Shown here piece after piece: positions 7,605 to 15,629 of a stretch of 64,000 nucleotides of DNA. The notes under the pieces were generated by a model that had not been told where the DNA came from, searched no databases, and saw nothing but the letters and a program-made list of their open reading frames with translations. The stretch is from the IMG/VR virus record IMGVR_UViG_3300047496_000204, positions 62,001 through 126,000 of that record. One strand, given 5' to 3'. The translations under genes and the position numbers were made by a program. Each line of letters starts with the position of its first letter. Position 1 is the stretch's first letter. Source of the DNA: a virus.

Positions 7605-7979
7605 TTATGATGCCTTCTTACAAATCGGGATGAGTTTGGACATGATAACACTTTCCGGTAAAGACGAAATTGGGGTGGTTATATAACCAGCATTTCCTAT
7701 CAAAACGACCAAATAAAATTTGTGAGATTCATCATAGATGCCATTTCCAAAAACAACATTAGCTGTAAAGGTATTACCTGTTAATTTTACGACTGGTTGA
7801 GGATACCATAATCCATCATTAGAATAAACCAAAGCTTGTAAAGATGTTATATTTGGTTTTACATGGCCAGTAATTACATATTCTTGAGGAACTTCATGTA
7901 AAGGAAGATTCACATGGATATCTCCATCAAGGCCAATAACTGCTGCCAACATATATTCAAAATACTTTGTAATGTTCAT
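7605..7979 (-). CDS. late hypothetical protein, 124 aa
   Basis: Start at MNITKYFEYM, preceded by CGGAG; upstream in-frame codons run through a terminator and are not used. A late promoter element lies at 8003-8009 and the leader forms a small CCGAG/CTCGG hairpin that covers the SD site. The beta-rich sequence suggests a virion or decoration-type protein, but no family is recognised. Confidence 0.6.
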   Translation of the reverse strand: MNITKYFEYMLAAVIGLDGDIHVNLPLHEVPQEYVITGHVKPNITSLQALVYSNDGLWYPQPVVKLTGNTFTANVVFGNGIYDESHKFYLVVLIGNAGYITTPISSLPESVIMSKLIPICKKAS

Positions 7980-8002
7980 AAAAATCTCCGAGTTTACTCG
8001 GC

Positions 8003-8009
8003 TATTTAT
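8003..8009 (-). promoter_or_regulatory. T4-type late promoter (ATAAATA)
   Basis: GATAAATAG just downstream of a terminator; restarts transcription for the 7979 gene. Confidence 0.55.
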
Positions 8010-8017
8010 CACAAAAC

Positions 8018-8046
8018 AAAAAGGGGAGCCGGAAGCTCCCCTTTTT
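8018..8046 (-). terminator. strong intrinsic terminator
   Basis: 12-bp stem AAAAAGGGGAGC with a 5-nt loop and U-rich exit; works in either direction. Confidence 0.85.
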
Positions 8047-8396
8047 GTAGAGATTTTTCGCATCTCTCAAGGGTCGATACATGTCCCTCGCGACTAAACA
8101 GTGGTAGTTTTATTTCAATCGCGTTTCGCACTGTCACGCTAATAAAACATCTGTTCGCATTATGAGTGCTACCTGCTTATCGGTTATAGTTGATCCACAT
8201 TTATTTTCCAATTTACAAAAGTCCTCTGAGGACAACAAGGCGGTTACATAATAAATTCTCCTGTATGTTGATTAAACTTACTATTCATTCACTACGCATA
8301 TTTTCAAACTAAATGCTTAAGTCCGAAGGGTTACATGATGATCTCCTTTTCAGATTTAATTTAATATATTGCTATATTGCTATATTGCTCTTCAAC
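8018..8396 (-). ncRNA. candidate non-coding transcript with two SD-AUG-UAA sites
   Basis: Bounded by a TTGACT...TAATAT promoter and the strong terminator, with no ORF above a few codons. It carries two strong ribosome-binding sites each followed at once by a start-stop pair: AAGGAG then ATGTAA at 8336-8331, and CAGGAG then ATGTAA at 8249-8244. Downstream lie nested pairings (GGTA/TACC enclosing GCACT/AGTGC) and a GTCCT/AGGAC hairpin. A decayed gene or a regulatory RNA are both possible. Confidence 0.45.
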
Positions 8397-8402
8397 TTTC
8401 TT

Positions 8403-8429
8403 ATATTAGCAAAAAATAATTTTAGTCAA
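8403..8429 (-). promoter_or_regulatory. sigma70-type promoter
   Basis: TTGACT, 15 bp, TAATAT (or 16 bp to AATATA). Reads leftward into the non-coding region. Confidence 0.5.
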
Positions 8430-8436
8430 GCGATTT

Positions 8437-8820
8437 TTACGCTAAAATTTCATCTCCAAATAGGATGGCTAACGGAATAATTTTTTCATTTGAACATCGA
8501 ACTGTAAATGTTTGATCAAATAAAGATAAAACCAATATCAACCGTTCATTATTGATGATAATTTCCAGACATCTACTAGGCCGTCGTAGGGCCGGTAAAA
8601 ATATTGGTTCGGAGTAAAATGTCTGCCATTTTATTTTACATTTTTCGCCAATTTTTTCAGAAAAGTTTATCAAGCGAGTCAAAAATAGAGCCCAACAACC
8701 AGATTTTTCCAAAGCATTTTTGTGTCTGTTTGGATCAAACCAAGCGGATTCAATATCTTCAATATGGAGAACAATGGGAAGATCACTGTCAAACGCAGCG
8801 CAATCTAGAAAATCTATCAT
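8437..8820 (-). CDS. hypothetical protein, 127 aa
   Basis: Not recognised. Soluble mixed alpha/beta protein with one long basic central region. Lies upstream of the 8424 promoter and is probably expressed with the genes above it on this strand. Confidence 0.6.
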   Translation of the reverse strand: MIDFLDCAAFDSDLPIVLHIEDIESAWFDPNRHKNALEKSGCWALFLTRLINFSEKIGEKCKIKWQTFYSEPIFLPALRRPSRCLEIIINNERLILVLSLFDQTFTVRCSNEKIIPLAILFGDEILA

Positions 8821-8879
8821 TAAAATAAAGCCTTAAGATTAAGACTTCATCCTAATGAGGGAGATTCAGCTTTTCAATA

Positions 8880-9090
8880 TTAAAGAAAGCTCTTGAGAGC
8901 TTTTAGATCGTCGCCGATTAGATCGACATGGATGGGTCCAATACCCAAGGCGGTAACGCCTTTAACATTCTTCTTTGCCGGTATAAAGACGATCTGATCT
9001 AAGAATTACAGCATCGGGTGGCGCATGATTGATATATTCTTCAATGAGTGTGTCAAGACTTTCTTGTAAAGTCTTGACTTCAATGTCCAT
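8880..9090 (-). pseudogene. small gene with one-base insertion
   Basis: ATG opens a 43-aa frame (MDIEVKTLQESLDTLIEEYI...) ending at TAA. Removing one G in TACCGGCAAAG restores KKNVKGVTALGIGPIHVDL and on to the TAA at 8880, about 69 aa in all. Both halves have coding character. No family recognised. Confidence 0.45.
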
Positions 9091-9093
9091 ACT

Positions 9094-9241
9094 TCAATCT
9101 CCAACATTTGATCCAAGGATCAGAGAACCATCAAAAAGCTCTAGCACTTCATACACTATTTGTCTACTAAACATATCATCATTCAAAATCAGCATGATTT
9201 ACTAACAATTTCTTGCAATCTTCTGTTGAAATTTTAGACAT
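9094..9241 (-). pseudogene. small gene with one-base insertion in a T4 run
   Basis: Starts 4 nt after the upstream stop as MSKISTEDCKKLLVNHAD. Loss of one T from TTTT would continue as NDDMFSRQIVYEVLELFDGS to TGA at 9094 (about 48 aa). The second part could also initiate from its own ATG. Function unknown. Confidence 0.4.
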
Positions 9242-9244
9242 ATA

Positions 9245-9781
9245 TCAATCTCCGCAATCTTCGCCCAACCAAAGTTGGTTGTTTCGATCTTCGAGGACAA
9301 AATAACTTACGCCGCCCTCTGTGCCATCCAGATAAAATCTTCGGATAGTAAGAAAACATTCAGCCGGAAGCATCATCGTGTTATTATCTTCGCAGGTTAT
9401 TAGGTATTCTTCATCATAATAATCGCTATTTACATTAGTGGCAGAATATTTTCCACCACGTTTCCACTTTTTTGGATTAATAGACGCCTTTTTTACGGCT
9501 ATATCTTTTTCCAAATATTTTAATTGCATGCTAGGATCGGAAAAAGAATGATCTAATAATTGTGGATTTTTAGAGAAATAGTCTGAAAGAAATTCTCTAC
9601 AATCATTGGTAGTGACTATTGGACTAGCAGGTTGCTTACCAAATGATGGTGGAGCTTCCTCAACTTCGCACACTTCACATAGACTATCGTCATTCAAAGT
9701 TTTAGACAGAAACAAAAGACTGCAACCCTGGCATTCTTCCGCATCTTCTTCCGGATTAAATTCTTTCCATAGTATACTCAT
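9245..9781 (-). CDS. hypothetical protein with CxxC pairs, 178 aa
   Basis: N-terminal Cys pairs ECQGC (about residues 17-21) and LCEVC (34-38) suggest one zinc-ribbon knuckle pair. The rest is acidic with a beta-rich C-terminus (YFVLEDRNNQLWLGED). Overlaps the upstream gene by ATGA. Function unknown; a DNA- or protein-binding adaptor is possible. Confidence 0.6.
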   Translation of the reverse strand: MSILWKEFNPEEDAEECQGCSLLFLSKTLNDDSLCEVCEVEEAPPSFGKQPASPIVTTNDCREFLSDYFSKNPQLLDHSFSDPSMQLKYLEKDIAVKKASINPKKWKRGGKYSATNVNSDYYDEEYLITCEDNNTMMLPAECFLTIRRFYLDGTEGGVSYFVLEDRNNQLWLGEDCGD

Positions 9782-10032
9782 AATTCCGAAACCTGAACCA
9801 TTAAATTAGAGATTTCGAGAACTAAACCAACTGCATTATTGACGCCCATTTTAACCATAAAAGCATCAGCCAAGGTCGGCACCATGACAGAAAAGCCGTT
9901 CGAATCTTTAGCTTTCTTGCACGTTGTACCTAATTGTTTGATAACTTTTTCGATTTCTTTATCGGTATCAGAGCCTTTGAACGTGACGATATAACCCCAA
10001 TCTTCAGGGTTAGCCTCATTCTTACTAGGCAT
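9778..10032 (-). CDS. hypothetical protein, 84 aa
   Basis: Small alpha/beta protein with no recognised family. Its stop overlaps the next start by ATGA, so it is co-translated with the zinc-ribbon protein. Lies 30 nt after the HD hydrolase gene and probably shares its promoter. Confidence 0.6.
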   Translation of the reverse strand: MPSKNEANPEDWGYIVTFKGSDTDKEIEKVIKQLGTTCKKAKDSNGFSVMVPTLADAFMVKMGVNNAVGLVLEISNLMVQVSEL

Positions 10033-10061
10033 TCATTTTCTTTGAAAAATGGGACGCAAAA

Positions 10062-10643
10062 TCAATTGCGCCCCTGATAGTTACGATAGATCATCATAGC
10101 TTGCTCGTAAAGGATGGGATCACCATCTGATAGAATTTGTAACAAGGCGCCTTTTTCAGACATCCACTTCCTCGCAAAACCGCCAGAATTTTCAATAATT
10201 CCAGGAGCGTTACTAATCAGGTCCGCAAGTTTTATTGTATGCACATCGGTAGTTTGTTCCGCCGTATGTGCCAAATCAATAGCCTTTCGAACCTTTCTGT
10301 TGCCTTCCCATGGCATGCTTACATCGGTCAATCCAGACACAAGCCGCCGAACTTCTGGACCAAATTCTTGTTCGATCAGATCAAGCGTAATTCCTTCTAG
10401 CATTACACCGTTTTCAAATACGCGTGTATCTTCGACAGTATCGTGGAGCAATGCAGCCATTTCCATCTCAACAGTGACACCAGATGATTCGGGAAGTTCT
10501 TGCAGGATCGCACATACATCAATCGGATGAACAATGTATGGAGCGGGCTCTTCACCCGGCTCAGCATACTTACGCGTCTGCCGCACGGCAGCATGAGCCG
10601 CGCTTGCGAAGATGCGGGCGTTGTTCACGCGAGGATTACTCAT
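10062..10643 (-). CDS. HD-domain (p)ppGpp hydrolase-like protein
   Basis: 193 aa. Motifs of the SpoT/MESH1 hydrolase family in order: a His in the N-terminal helix, YIVHP, LLHDTVEDT (HD plus EDT) and IKLADLISN. Size matches a stand-alone hydrolase with no synthetase domain. It would remove the stringent-response alarmone during infection. The start at MSNPRV is chosen because the promoter predicts an RNA beginning near 10664, at or after the upstream alternative start codons. Confidence 0.75.
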   Translation of the reverse strand: MSNPRVNNARIFASAAHAAVRQTRKYAEPGEEPAPYIVHPIDVCAILQELPESSGVTVEMEMAALLHDTVEDTRVFENGVMLEGITLDLIEQEFGPEVRRLVSGLTDVSMPWEGNRKVRKAIDLAHTAEQTTDVHTIKLADLISNAPGIIENSGGFARKWMSEKGALLQILSDGDPILYEQAMMIYRNYQGRN

Positions 10644-10670
10644 ATCTGCTGTTCTATATGTCATATTCAC

Positions 10671-10698
10671 ACTATAATAGAAAAATCATTTACGTCAA
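10671..10698 (-). promoter_or_regulatory. sigma70-type promoter for HD gene
   Basis: TTGACG, 16 bp, TATAGT; one half of a divergent pair with 10708-10735. Confidence 0.7.
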
Positions 10699-10707
10699 CC
10701 TTTTTCC

Positions 10708-10735
10708 TTGACGATTTTCATTTTTATGTTATTGT
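10708..10735 (+). promoter_or_regulatory. sigma70-type promoter
   Basis: TTGACG, 16 bp, TATTGT; drives the 10768 operon, which has AAGGAG before its ATG. Confidence 0.6.
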
Positions 10736-10767
10736 AATTTTATAAGGGCAACCAAGGAGAAATAATT

Positions 10768-11034
10768 ATGTTCATCGTAATGACTGCGAGCGCCAAGGTT
10801 TCTAGCAAACTTCGTCAATACGGTGGTCAATATCGCCATGTGGCTGTTGTTGAAATTGATCCGTCTGTATGTGAAATTCCGGCGATGATCAGTACGCATG
10901 CAAAAGGCGTTATTCGGATCGTGAGTGACAGCGGTGCTCTTAAAGTCGGATCGACCGAACGATGCGCGTGGTTTCGGGCTGTAGAAGAAGCAAATGTTCT
11001 GGCGGCGAAGCTCAATGATTCCGTTCCGGCATAA
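10768..11034 (+). CDS. hypothetical protein, 88 aa
   Basis: Strong AAGGAG upstream and a dedicated promoter point to early expression. The beta-rich start (MFIVMTASAKVSSKL) and later VAVVEID look like a small soluble fold. No family recognised; a host-takeover protein is plausible from position alone. Confidence 0.65.
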   Translation: MFIVMTASAKVSSKLRQYGGQYRHVAVVEIDPSVCEIPAMISTHAKGVIRIVSDSGALKVGSTERCAWFRAVEEANVLAAKLNDSVPA

Positions 11035-11045
11035 GGAAATTTAGT

Positions 11046-11513
11046 ATGCGTTTTGTTCATGATGAAACCCTTGATGATCTTGCCCACATCACGGCATCGG
11101 TTAATATACCGCGCAGTCAAGCATCTAAAGAAAATCCGATGCTTGCCACGATTACCATCGATCCATCAACTCTTTTCTCTATTCTGACATCAGCGACTCT
11201 TTATCGTTATGATAATCCGGTTAAGATGAAGGGAGATTTGGAATCATATCGAGAAAACAAAGATTGGTATGATCTCCAAGGTGATGCCATTCGGGTTCTT
11301 GAAGGGCGTTTGTCTGTTGCTTGCGATCCAGATTACGGCCATAGTAGAGACAAGGAAGTTTCACAAGATCGAAAGTTTCGGCGACTTTTTGAAGAACAAA
11401 AGCTGGATAACCCGGAAGAAGAAATTCAAGAAGAAACCATGCAAGATTTGAGAAACAAAATTGCAAGACTCGAATCGCAACTGGCTCGCGTCAAATCAGC
11501 AATAGAAGGATAA
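11046..11513 (+). CDS. hypothetical protein with C-terminal coiled coil, 155 aa
   Basis: Follows the previous gene by 11 nt. The last 45 residues (QDLRNKIARLESQLARVKSA) have clear heptad character. The middle contains DPDYGHSRDKE. No family recognised. Confidence 0.6.
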   Translation: MRFVHDETLDDLAHITASVNIPRSQASKENPMLATITIDPSTLFSILTSATLYRYDNPVKMKGDLESYRENKDWYDLQGDAIRVLEGRLSVACDPDYGHSRDKEVSQDRKFRRLFEEQKLDNPEEEIQEETMQDLRNKIARLESQLARVKSAIEG

Positions 11514-11517
11514 CAAT

Positions 11518-11769
11518 ATGGGTTTTTTAGTTTCAGGGCCTGATCCAAAGAGTAAGAGAACAAAACATTCTCTAACTCAAACAATTATGGCCAATAGACT
11601 TTTAGATTTTCTGGAACCAACAGTTACGTATCGTCGCCAGAAACCATTAGTCGCCGCAATTGGTAAGTATATTTCGATACTCATCTTGTTTGGGCTGGTT
11701 GGTCTTATAGTGTTTGAGGTTCTATTATATGTGAATACTCTAAAACCTCCCCAACATATCAATGGCTAA
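11518..11769 (+). CDS. single-TM membrane protein, 83 aa
   Basis: Basic N-terminal half, then one hydrophobic helix (about residues 50-72) and a short tail. Probably inner membrane with a cytoplasmic N-terminus. Its 3' end overlaps the convergent 11740 gene by 30 bp. Confidence 0.6.
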   Translation: MGFLVSGPDPKSKRTKHSLTQTIMANRLLDFLEPTVTYRRQKPLVAAIGKYISILILFGLVGLIVFEVLLYVNTLKPPQHING

Positions 11770-12678
11770 ATCAACGTCTCCAAATATTTTCTTGAATTTT
11801 GGATAAAGCCATACATCAGTTTTAGAAGTATTTTTCATTTCCGTATGAAGTTTATTCTTTAAGCTGTCATTGGAAAATAACAACTGCTCCAATCCTGAAA
11901 TATTTGAATCATTTTCTAATACAGAAATTTGTTTTTCAGTCTGTATCAAATCGTCCCAAGGAATGATAACTAATTTTTTCAAAAAATCAATCAACTCATA
12001 TGATTCTTTGAATGCCGCTTTTATTTTTGTTTTTGAGAATTGATCATTTCGAGCCAAAGCAATTAATTTGGCCACGTTTTTATATCGTTCAATAAATTCT
12101 TTACCCATGATCGCCAATTCTCCACGAGTTATAGTAAAATTGCCTTTATATTTTACAAAATCGCTCATCTTTACAAATAATCCTGACATATCTTCGATGC
12201 CTTCCATTACACCGTCTATGCCACCATAGGATAAAAATTTAGAGATCACGTTCAGCCATTTTGGTATTTCATCCGGATAGTAAATATAATTAAGACCACC
12301 GCACCAAACAGGTTTATAATTTTTTGGAGAAGCTGATATATTTTTACAAATGTCACGTAAAACAACATATCCTTTAAGATGTTCATCGGCACGAGATATT
12401 GGAATTATTGTATTGTCTATAAGAGAAATCATCACATAACCAATTTCGCCCATCTCACCCTTAATCGGATAAAAATAACGCGTATTTTCCTTGGCATTTC
12501 TTTTTTCACCAGCCAATGCTTGTTTTTTAGAATAGCCTTCGTATTGGATAGCCTTCCAATTTTTGTAATCACGCAATGAGCCGGTCATTACATAATTTTC
12601 TGGGTTAAGCTCTGGATGAAGGATGAATGGTGCCCGCTTAACAGATTCCACGATATTTATAAAATGACGCATAGACAT
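11740..12678 (-). CDS. packaged-type protein of unknown function, paralogue of 13022
   Basis: 312 aa. N-terminus MSMRHFINIVES fits the capsid-targeting tag with an IVE cleavage site. Next comes a conserved PENYVMTGSLRD block, then a domain with TIIPIS and YPDEIPKWLNVISKFLSYGG, and the end GDVDLAIDMLGRF. All are shared with the 13022 gene. No enzyme motif is obvious. It overlaps the 12678 gene by TAATG. Confidence 0.65.
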   Translation of the reverse strand: MSMRHFINIVESVKRAPFILHPELNPENYVMTGSLRDYKNWKAIQYEGYSKKQALAGEKRNAKENTRYFYPIKGEMGEIGYVMISLIDNTIIPISRADEHLKGYVVLRDICKNISASPKNYKPVWCGGLNYIYYPDEIPKWLNVISKFLSYGGIDGVMEGIEDMSGLFVKMSDFVKYKGNFTITRGELAIMGKEFIERYKNVAKLIALARNDQFSKTKIKAAFKESYELIDFLKKLVIIPWDDLIQTEKQISVLENDSNISGLEQLLFSNDSLKNKLHTEMKNTSKTDVWLYPKFKKIFGDVDLAIDMLGRF

Positions 12679-12863
12679 TAGTAATTTGTGACCCCTTCAA
12701 TTTCATAAGAATTTTTATTTCTTTCTCTTATTTTAGAAAATCGTATACCTGTTGCTTTTTCAGCATTGTAGATAGCATTATTGATAAAATTTATACATTC
12801 ATCGGTTGCGAATTGAATTGGCATGTTTTCGTTGATGATATCAATAAAATTTCTTATAGACAT
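12678..12863 (-). CDS. tag-bearing small protein, 61 aa
   Basis: MSIRNFIDIINEN is another capsid-targeting-like N-terminus, followed by 48 residues with no known fold. It may be the stump of a third paralogue left by the duplication that made 11740 and 13022. AAAGGAAAA lies upstream, and two ATAAATA elements precede that. Confidence 0.5.
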   Translation of the reverse strand: MSIRNFIDIINENMPIQFATDECINFINNAIYNAEKATGIRFSKIRERNKNSYEIEGVTNY

Positions 12864-12870
12864 GCGTTTT

Positions 12871-12910
12871 CCTTTATATGTATTTATTGTCCTTTATATG
12901 TATTTATTGT
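12871..12910. repeat. 20-bp tandem direct repeat
   Basis: Two exact copies of CCTTTATATGTATTTATTGT, each carrying an ATAAATA late-promoter element on the minus strand (12881-12887 and 12901-12907). Confidence 0.85.
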
Positions 12911-13009
12911 AGCGGCCATTTACCAGTCAAAATAATCGATCCGATTCCATAAGAAAAACACAAATAACACCGATTATTCCAAGTATGATTGCAAAAACTA
13001 CAGCCGTAA
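12896..13009. repeat. 114-bp copy of the end of the 13945 gene
   Basis: Nearly identical to 13937-14051; the only difference seen is one A missing in an A-run. It carries the late promoter and the 3' end of the two-TM gene, marking the edge of a segmental duplication. Confidence 0.85.
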
Positions 13010-13021
13010 TGTGAATAATCA

Positions 13022-13933
13022 CTAAAACCGTCCAAGCACATCAATAGCTAAGTCTATATCTCCCCAGGCGCGCATTTCAGTGCGTTGTTGAGAATAGTCA
13101 GGTGGTTCGCCTCTTGCTATTTGAGCCTGAAGTTGTTTTAAACTGATATGAACTTTGTTCTTGATACTATCAAAACCGAACAAATAATTTTCGAGGCCGG
13201 GAATATTCTGCTCCTGTTGTAGGATAGCAATATGGTTGGACATCTCCTTAATTTCTTTCCACAATTTATTGGGAATAAAAAAAGCTAACTTTTCGAGCAT
13301 CACTGGTATTTCCGCAGCGGCCTTGAAGGCGGCATTTATGGTTGATGGCATCAAACTGCCTCGCGCTTTGGATAGGGCTTGTGCGGTTCTCTGATAGGTT
13401 TCCACAAAGTATTTACCGATAGGCGCCAACTGCCCAGGCTCCACATTGATATTTCCATTTGATTCCACAAATTGTTCGAGTGTCATCGCAACTTTATGCA
13501 TGTCATATGAACCATTTAGTGTTCCATTTATTCCACCGTAGCTGAGAAACTTGGTTATGACATTGAGAAGAACTGGTATTTCATCCTCGGTGTAGATGTA
13601 GTTACGGCCAGATGCATCGATTGGCACGTAGTCTCTGTCGTTGAAATTATATCGTCGTCCCAAAGTGTATAGAACATCTTTACCGGTATGGTGATCATCA
13701 TTATTGGCAATCGGAATGATCGTGTTATCTTTTGTGGATATCATTACGTATCCAACTTCATCCATCTCGCCCTTTGAACCACCATTATTGGCAACATAAG
13801 TCATGGCTCGCCAACGCGCAACATCACGAAGAGAGCCAGTCATTATGTAATTTTCTGGTTTCAGGTTAGGTTGAAGTATAAACGGAGCACGCCGAACAGC
13901 TTCTACAATATCGATATATTTTCTTATAGACAT
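13022..13933 (-). CDS. packaged-type protein of unknown function, paralogue of 11740
   Basis: 303 aa. Start at MSIRKYIDIVEAV, because the upstream in-frame codons lie inside the late promoter and the duplicated segment. Tag with IVE cleavage site, PENYIMTGSLRD block, TIIPIA, EDEIPVLLNVITKFLSYGG and C-terminal GDIDLAIDVLGRF. Differs from 11740 by a shorter insert after residue 50. Late element ATAAATA with an 8-nt gap and no SD site. Confidence 0.65.
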   Translation of the reverse strand: MSIRKYIDIVEAVRRAPFILQPNLKPENYIMTGSLRDVARWRAMTYVANNGGSKGEMDEVGYVMISTKDNTIIPIANNDDHHTGKDVLYTLGRRYNFNDRDYVPIDASGRNYIYTEDEIPVLLNVITKFLSYGGINGTLNGSYDMHKVAMTLEQFVESNGNINVEPGQLAPIGKYFVETYQRTAQALSKARGSLMPSTINAAFKAAAEIPVMLEKLAFFIPNKLWKEIKEMSNHIAILQQEQNIPGLENYLFGFDSIKNKVHISLKQLQAQIARGEPPDYSQQRTEMRAWGDIDLAIDVLGRF

Positions 13934-13936
13934 TAG

Positions 13937-14051
13937 ATATGTATTTATTGTAGCGGCCATTTACCAGTCAAAATAATCGATCCGATTCCATAAGAAAAAA
14001 CACAAATAACACCGATTATTCCAAGTATGATTGCAAAAACTACAGCCGTAA
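13937..14051. repeat. 115-bp direct repeat, second copy
   Basis: Partner of 12896-13009; this copy sits in the intact context (end of the 13945 gene plus late promoter). Confidence 0.85.
13942..13948 (-). promoter_or_regulatory. T4-type late promoter (ATAAATA)
   Basis: ATAAATA 8 nt before the 13933 ATG; duplicated upstream of 12678. Confidence 0.5.
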
Positions 14052-14193
14052 GCAGCCAAGGCCTTATGTATTCTTCCCAATATGTTTCAATAAACATAAT
14101 AATTGAAAGGATTATTGCAAAAAAACATACAACGAAAACTAAACCGACAAAACCAGTCCCCAAGTATCCTGCCATCAAAGCGATAAAGTTCAT
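13945..14193 (-). CDS. two-TM membrane protein, 82 aa
   Basis: Two long hydrophobic helices (about residues 5-33 and 47-70) joined by a polar loop ETYWEEYIRP. AGGAG on this strand before the ATG. Function unknown; size and topology fit a small phage membrane effector. The last third is duplicated at 12896. Confidence 0.6.
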   Translation of the reverse strand: MNFIALMAGYLGTGFVGLVFVVCFFAIILSIIMFIETYWEEYIRPWLLTAVVFAIILGIIGVICVFSYGIGSIILTGKWPLQ

Positions 14194-14202
14194 AATTTTC
14201 TC

Positions 14203-14526
14203 CTATACGTAGAGCACAACAATTTTCGAAGTTTTTTCGAATTGATTGTAATTGACTTCGTGTTTCTCTCTGATGACTTCTCGGACATTACGGCGCCTAT
14301 CCAGGCCCTTCAAAAGCTTCCTGGCGATGGTTAGGCGATCCTCATATCGATCTGGCACGAGCGCATAGAAGGACGCTGTAGGTGGAATTACTGAGCACAA
14401 GCCTTCAAAAGGATTTTGTCCACCATGCGTATAAAAAGCTGGAACGTCCATGCGATCAAAAGAGGCATACAAAGTTTCTACGCTTTGTATGGTGACTCCG
14501 TTCGATCCTGTATCAACCGATATCAT
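14203..14526 (-). CDS. hypothetical protein, 107 aa
   Basis: Not recognised. Soluble; middle segment SFYALVPDRYEDRLTIARKL and a basic region RRRNVREVIREKHEV. Lies between an acidic protein and a membrane protein in the same transcript. Confidence 0.6.
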   Translation of the reverse strand: MISVDTGSNGVTIQSVETLYASFDRMDVPAFYTHGGQNPFEGLCSVIPPTASFYALVPDRYEDRLTIARKLLKGLDRRRNVREVIREKHEVNYNQFEKTSKIVVLYV

Positions 14527-14586
14527 TTTAATTTATTCCATCTGGATAGGTTTCAGGTTCCTTGATTTTCTGCACGAATCAATTTC

Positions 14587-14916
14587 CTAACAAAGACGGC
14601 CCATAATGGATACGCCGTAAAGTTCCTCGAAATTCTTGGCTTCATTCATTACCGCTTCGATATAAAAATCTTCCCAAGTCGAAATATCCGGATCGAAGCG
14701 ATCACCTTCCGCTTCAGCTTCAGCTTCAGCTTCTTCCAAGGCAACTCGAACCGCCAGCGTGGAAGGGGCTTGGCCGTGATATTCCTTAAGGATGGGATAA
14801 ACTTCTTGATATTCCGATTCGCGGAAAGCACGTTCCGCCAAATCACAGAGAAGAAAATCCTTCGCCAGTTCTTGAGCGAATTGCTGAGCAGTAAAAATCT
14901 GGGACATGCGGCTCAT
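14587..14916 (-). CDS. hypothetical protein with Glu-Ala repeat, 109 aa
   Basis: First gene behind a strong promoter. Helical, with an (EA)5 run coded by a GCTTCA tandem repeat. Starts at MSRMSQIFTAQQF, preceded by AGGAG. Early expression likely. No family recognised. Confidence 0.6.
   Translation of the reverse strand: MSRMSQIFTAQQFAQELAKDFLLCDLAERAFRESEYQEVYPILKEYHGQAPSTLAVRVALEEAEAEAEAEGDRFDPDISTWEDFYIEAVMNEAKNFEELYGVSIMGRLC
14711..14733. repeat. hexanucleotide tandem repeat
   Basis: Nearly four copies of GCTTCA inside the 14587 gene, coding for alternating Glu-Ala. Confidence 0.7.
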
Positions 14917-14956
14917 AAAATTTCTCCTATTAAATTGTTTTCCCGGTATGAAATTG

Positions 14957-14984
14957 ATACTATCCTATTCTTGGTTTCTGTCAA
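14957..14984 (-). promoter_or_regulatory. sigma70-type promoter
   Basis: TTGACA, 16 bp, TAGTAT; drives 14587 leftward. Confidence 0.65.
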
Positions 14985-15008
14985 CCAAATTATGTAGGAT
15001 TTATAATT

Positions 15009-15629
15009 TTGTTTGTAGAAGATTTTATTACTGAACTATCCCATAAAACAGTCAAATTCAAAGAGTGGGATGAAAAATTTGTAAATAGCATTAAGACGCA
15101 AATAGAACGCGATAAAGGACTATCAACTAAGCAAATAAAAACATTTCAAAACATAGTCGGCAACTACAAAAAATCCCTTATCGCAGAAGGATTTTCAAAT
15201 CATGTGATAGAAGAAATACTTCTGCGTCCTCGTTATAGAAACGATCCTTATCAATCTATAAACTTACCTAATGAGGTTAGATATTTAGGGGATAACAAAC
15301 TTGGATTTCGATTTAAACCAACACCCGAACTTATCGCCTTAATAAAAAATACTAGAAAACCAGTAACTTCAAAGATTAAACCAGTTTTCAATAGAAAACT
15401 AAAAATTTGGGTTTTAAGTATTACTCCTGCAAATTTCTCTTCAATTATGGACTTAGTTTCGCATTTTGAATACGATGATGCCGTTTTAGAATATCTAACT
15501 CTTTGTGAAAATAGTAAACAGGAAAAAAGTACATTTTTCATTGAAGGAGATGAAATTTTAGCAAATATTTCTAACAATATATATTTGGATTGTTGGGTAA
15601 GAAATATGCTTTATGGAGAAATTTTGTGA
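15009..15629 (+). CDS. HARP/SNF2-accessory-like protein, 206 aa
   Basis: TTG start with a weak GGAT site. Residues about 77-170 (RYLGDNKLGFRFKP, then KPVFNRKLKIWVLSITPANF) resemble the strand-rich substrate-binding region that precedes the motor in HARP/SMARCAL1-type phage helicases. No helicase motor is in this ORF; the next gene could hold a degenerate one. Lies two genes upstream of uvsW. Assignment tentative. Confidence 0.45.
   Translation: MFVEDFITELSHKTVKFKEWDEKFVNSIKTQIERDKGLSTKQIKTFQNIVGNYKKSLIAEGFSNHVIEEILLRPRYRNDPYQSINLPNEVRYLGDNKLGFRFKPTPELIALIKNTRKPVTSKIKPVFNRKLKIWVLSITPANFSSIMDLVSHFEYDDAVLEYLTLCENSKQEKSTFFIEGDEILANISNNIYLDCWVRNMLYGEIL

Noticed and set aside
8331-8336. ATGTAA as the start of a normal gene with an error
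   Set aside because: No neighbouring frame gives a sensible protein after a one-base change, and the same arrangement occurs twice.
12871-12910. CRISPR-like or iteron array
   Set aside because: Only two copies, no spacers; explained by local tandem duplication of a late-promoter segment.
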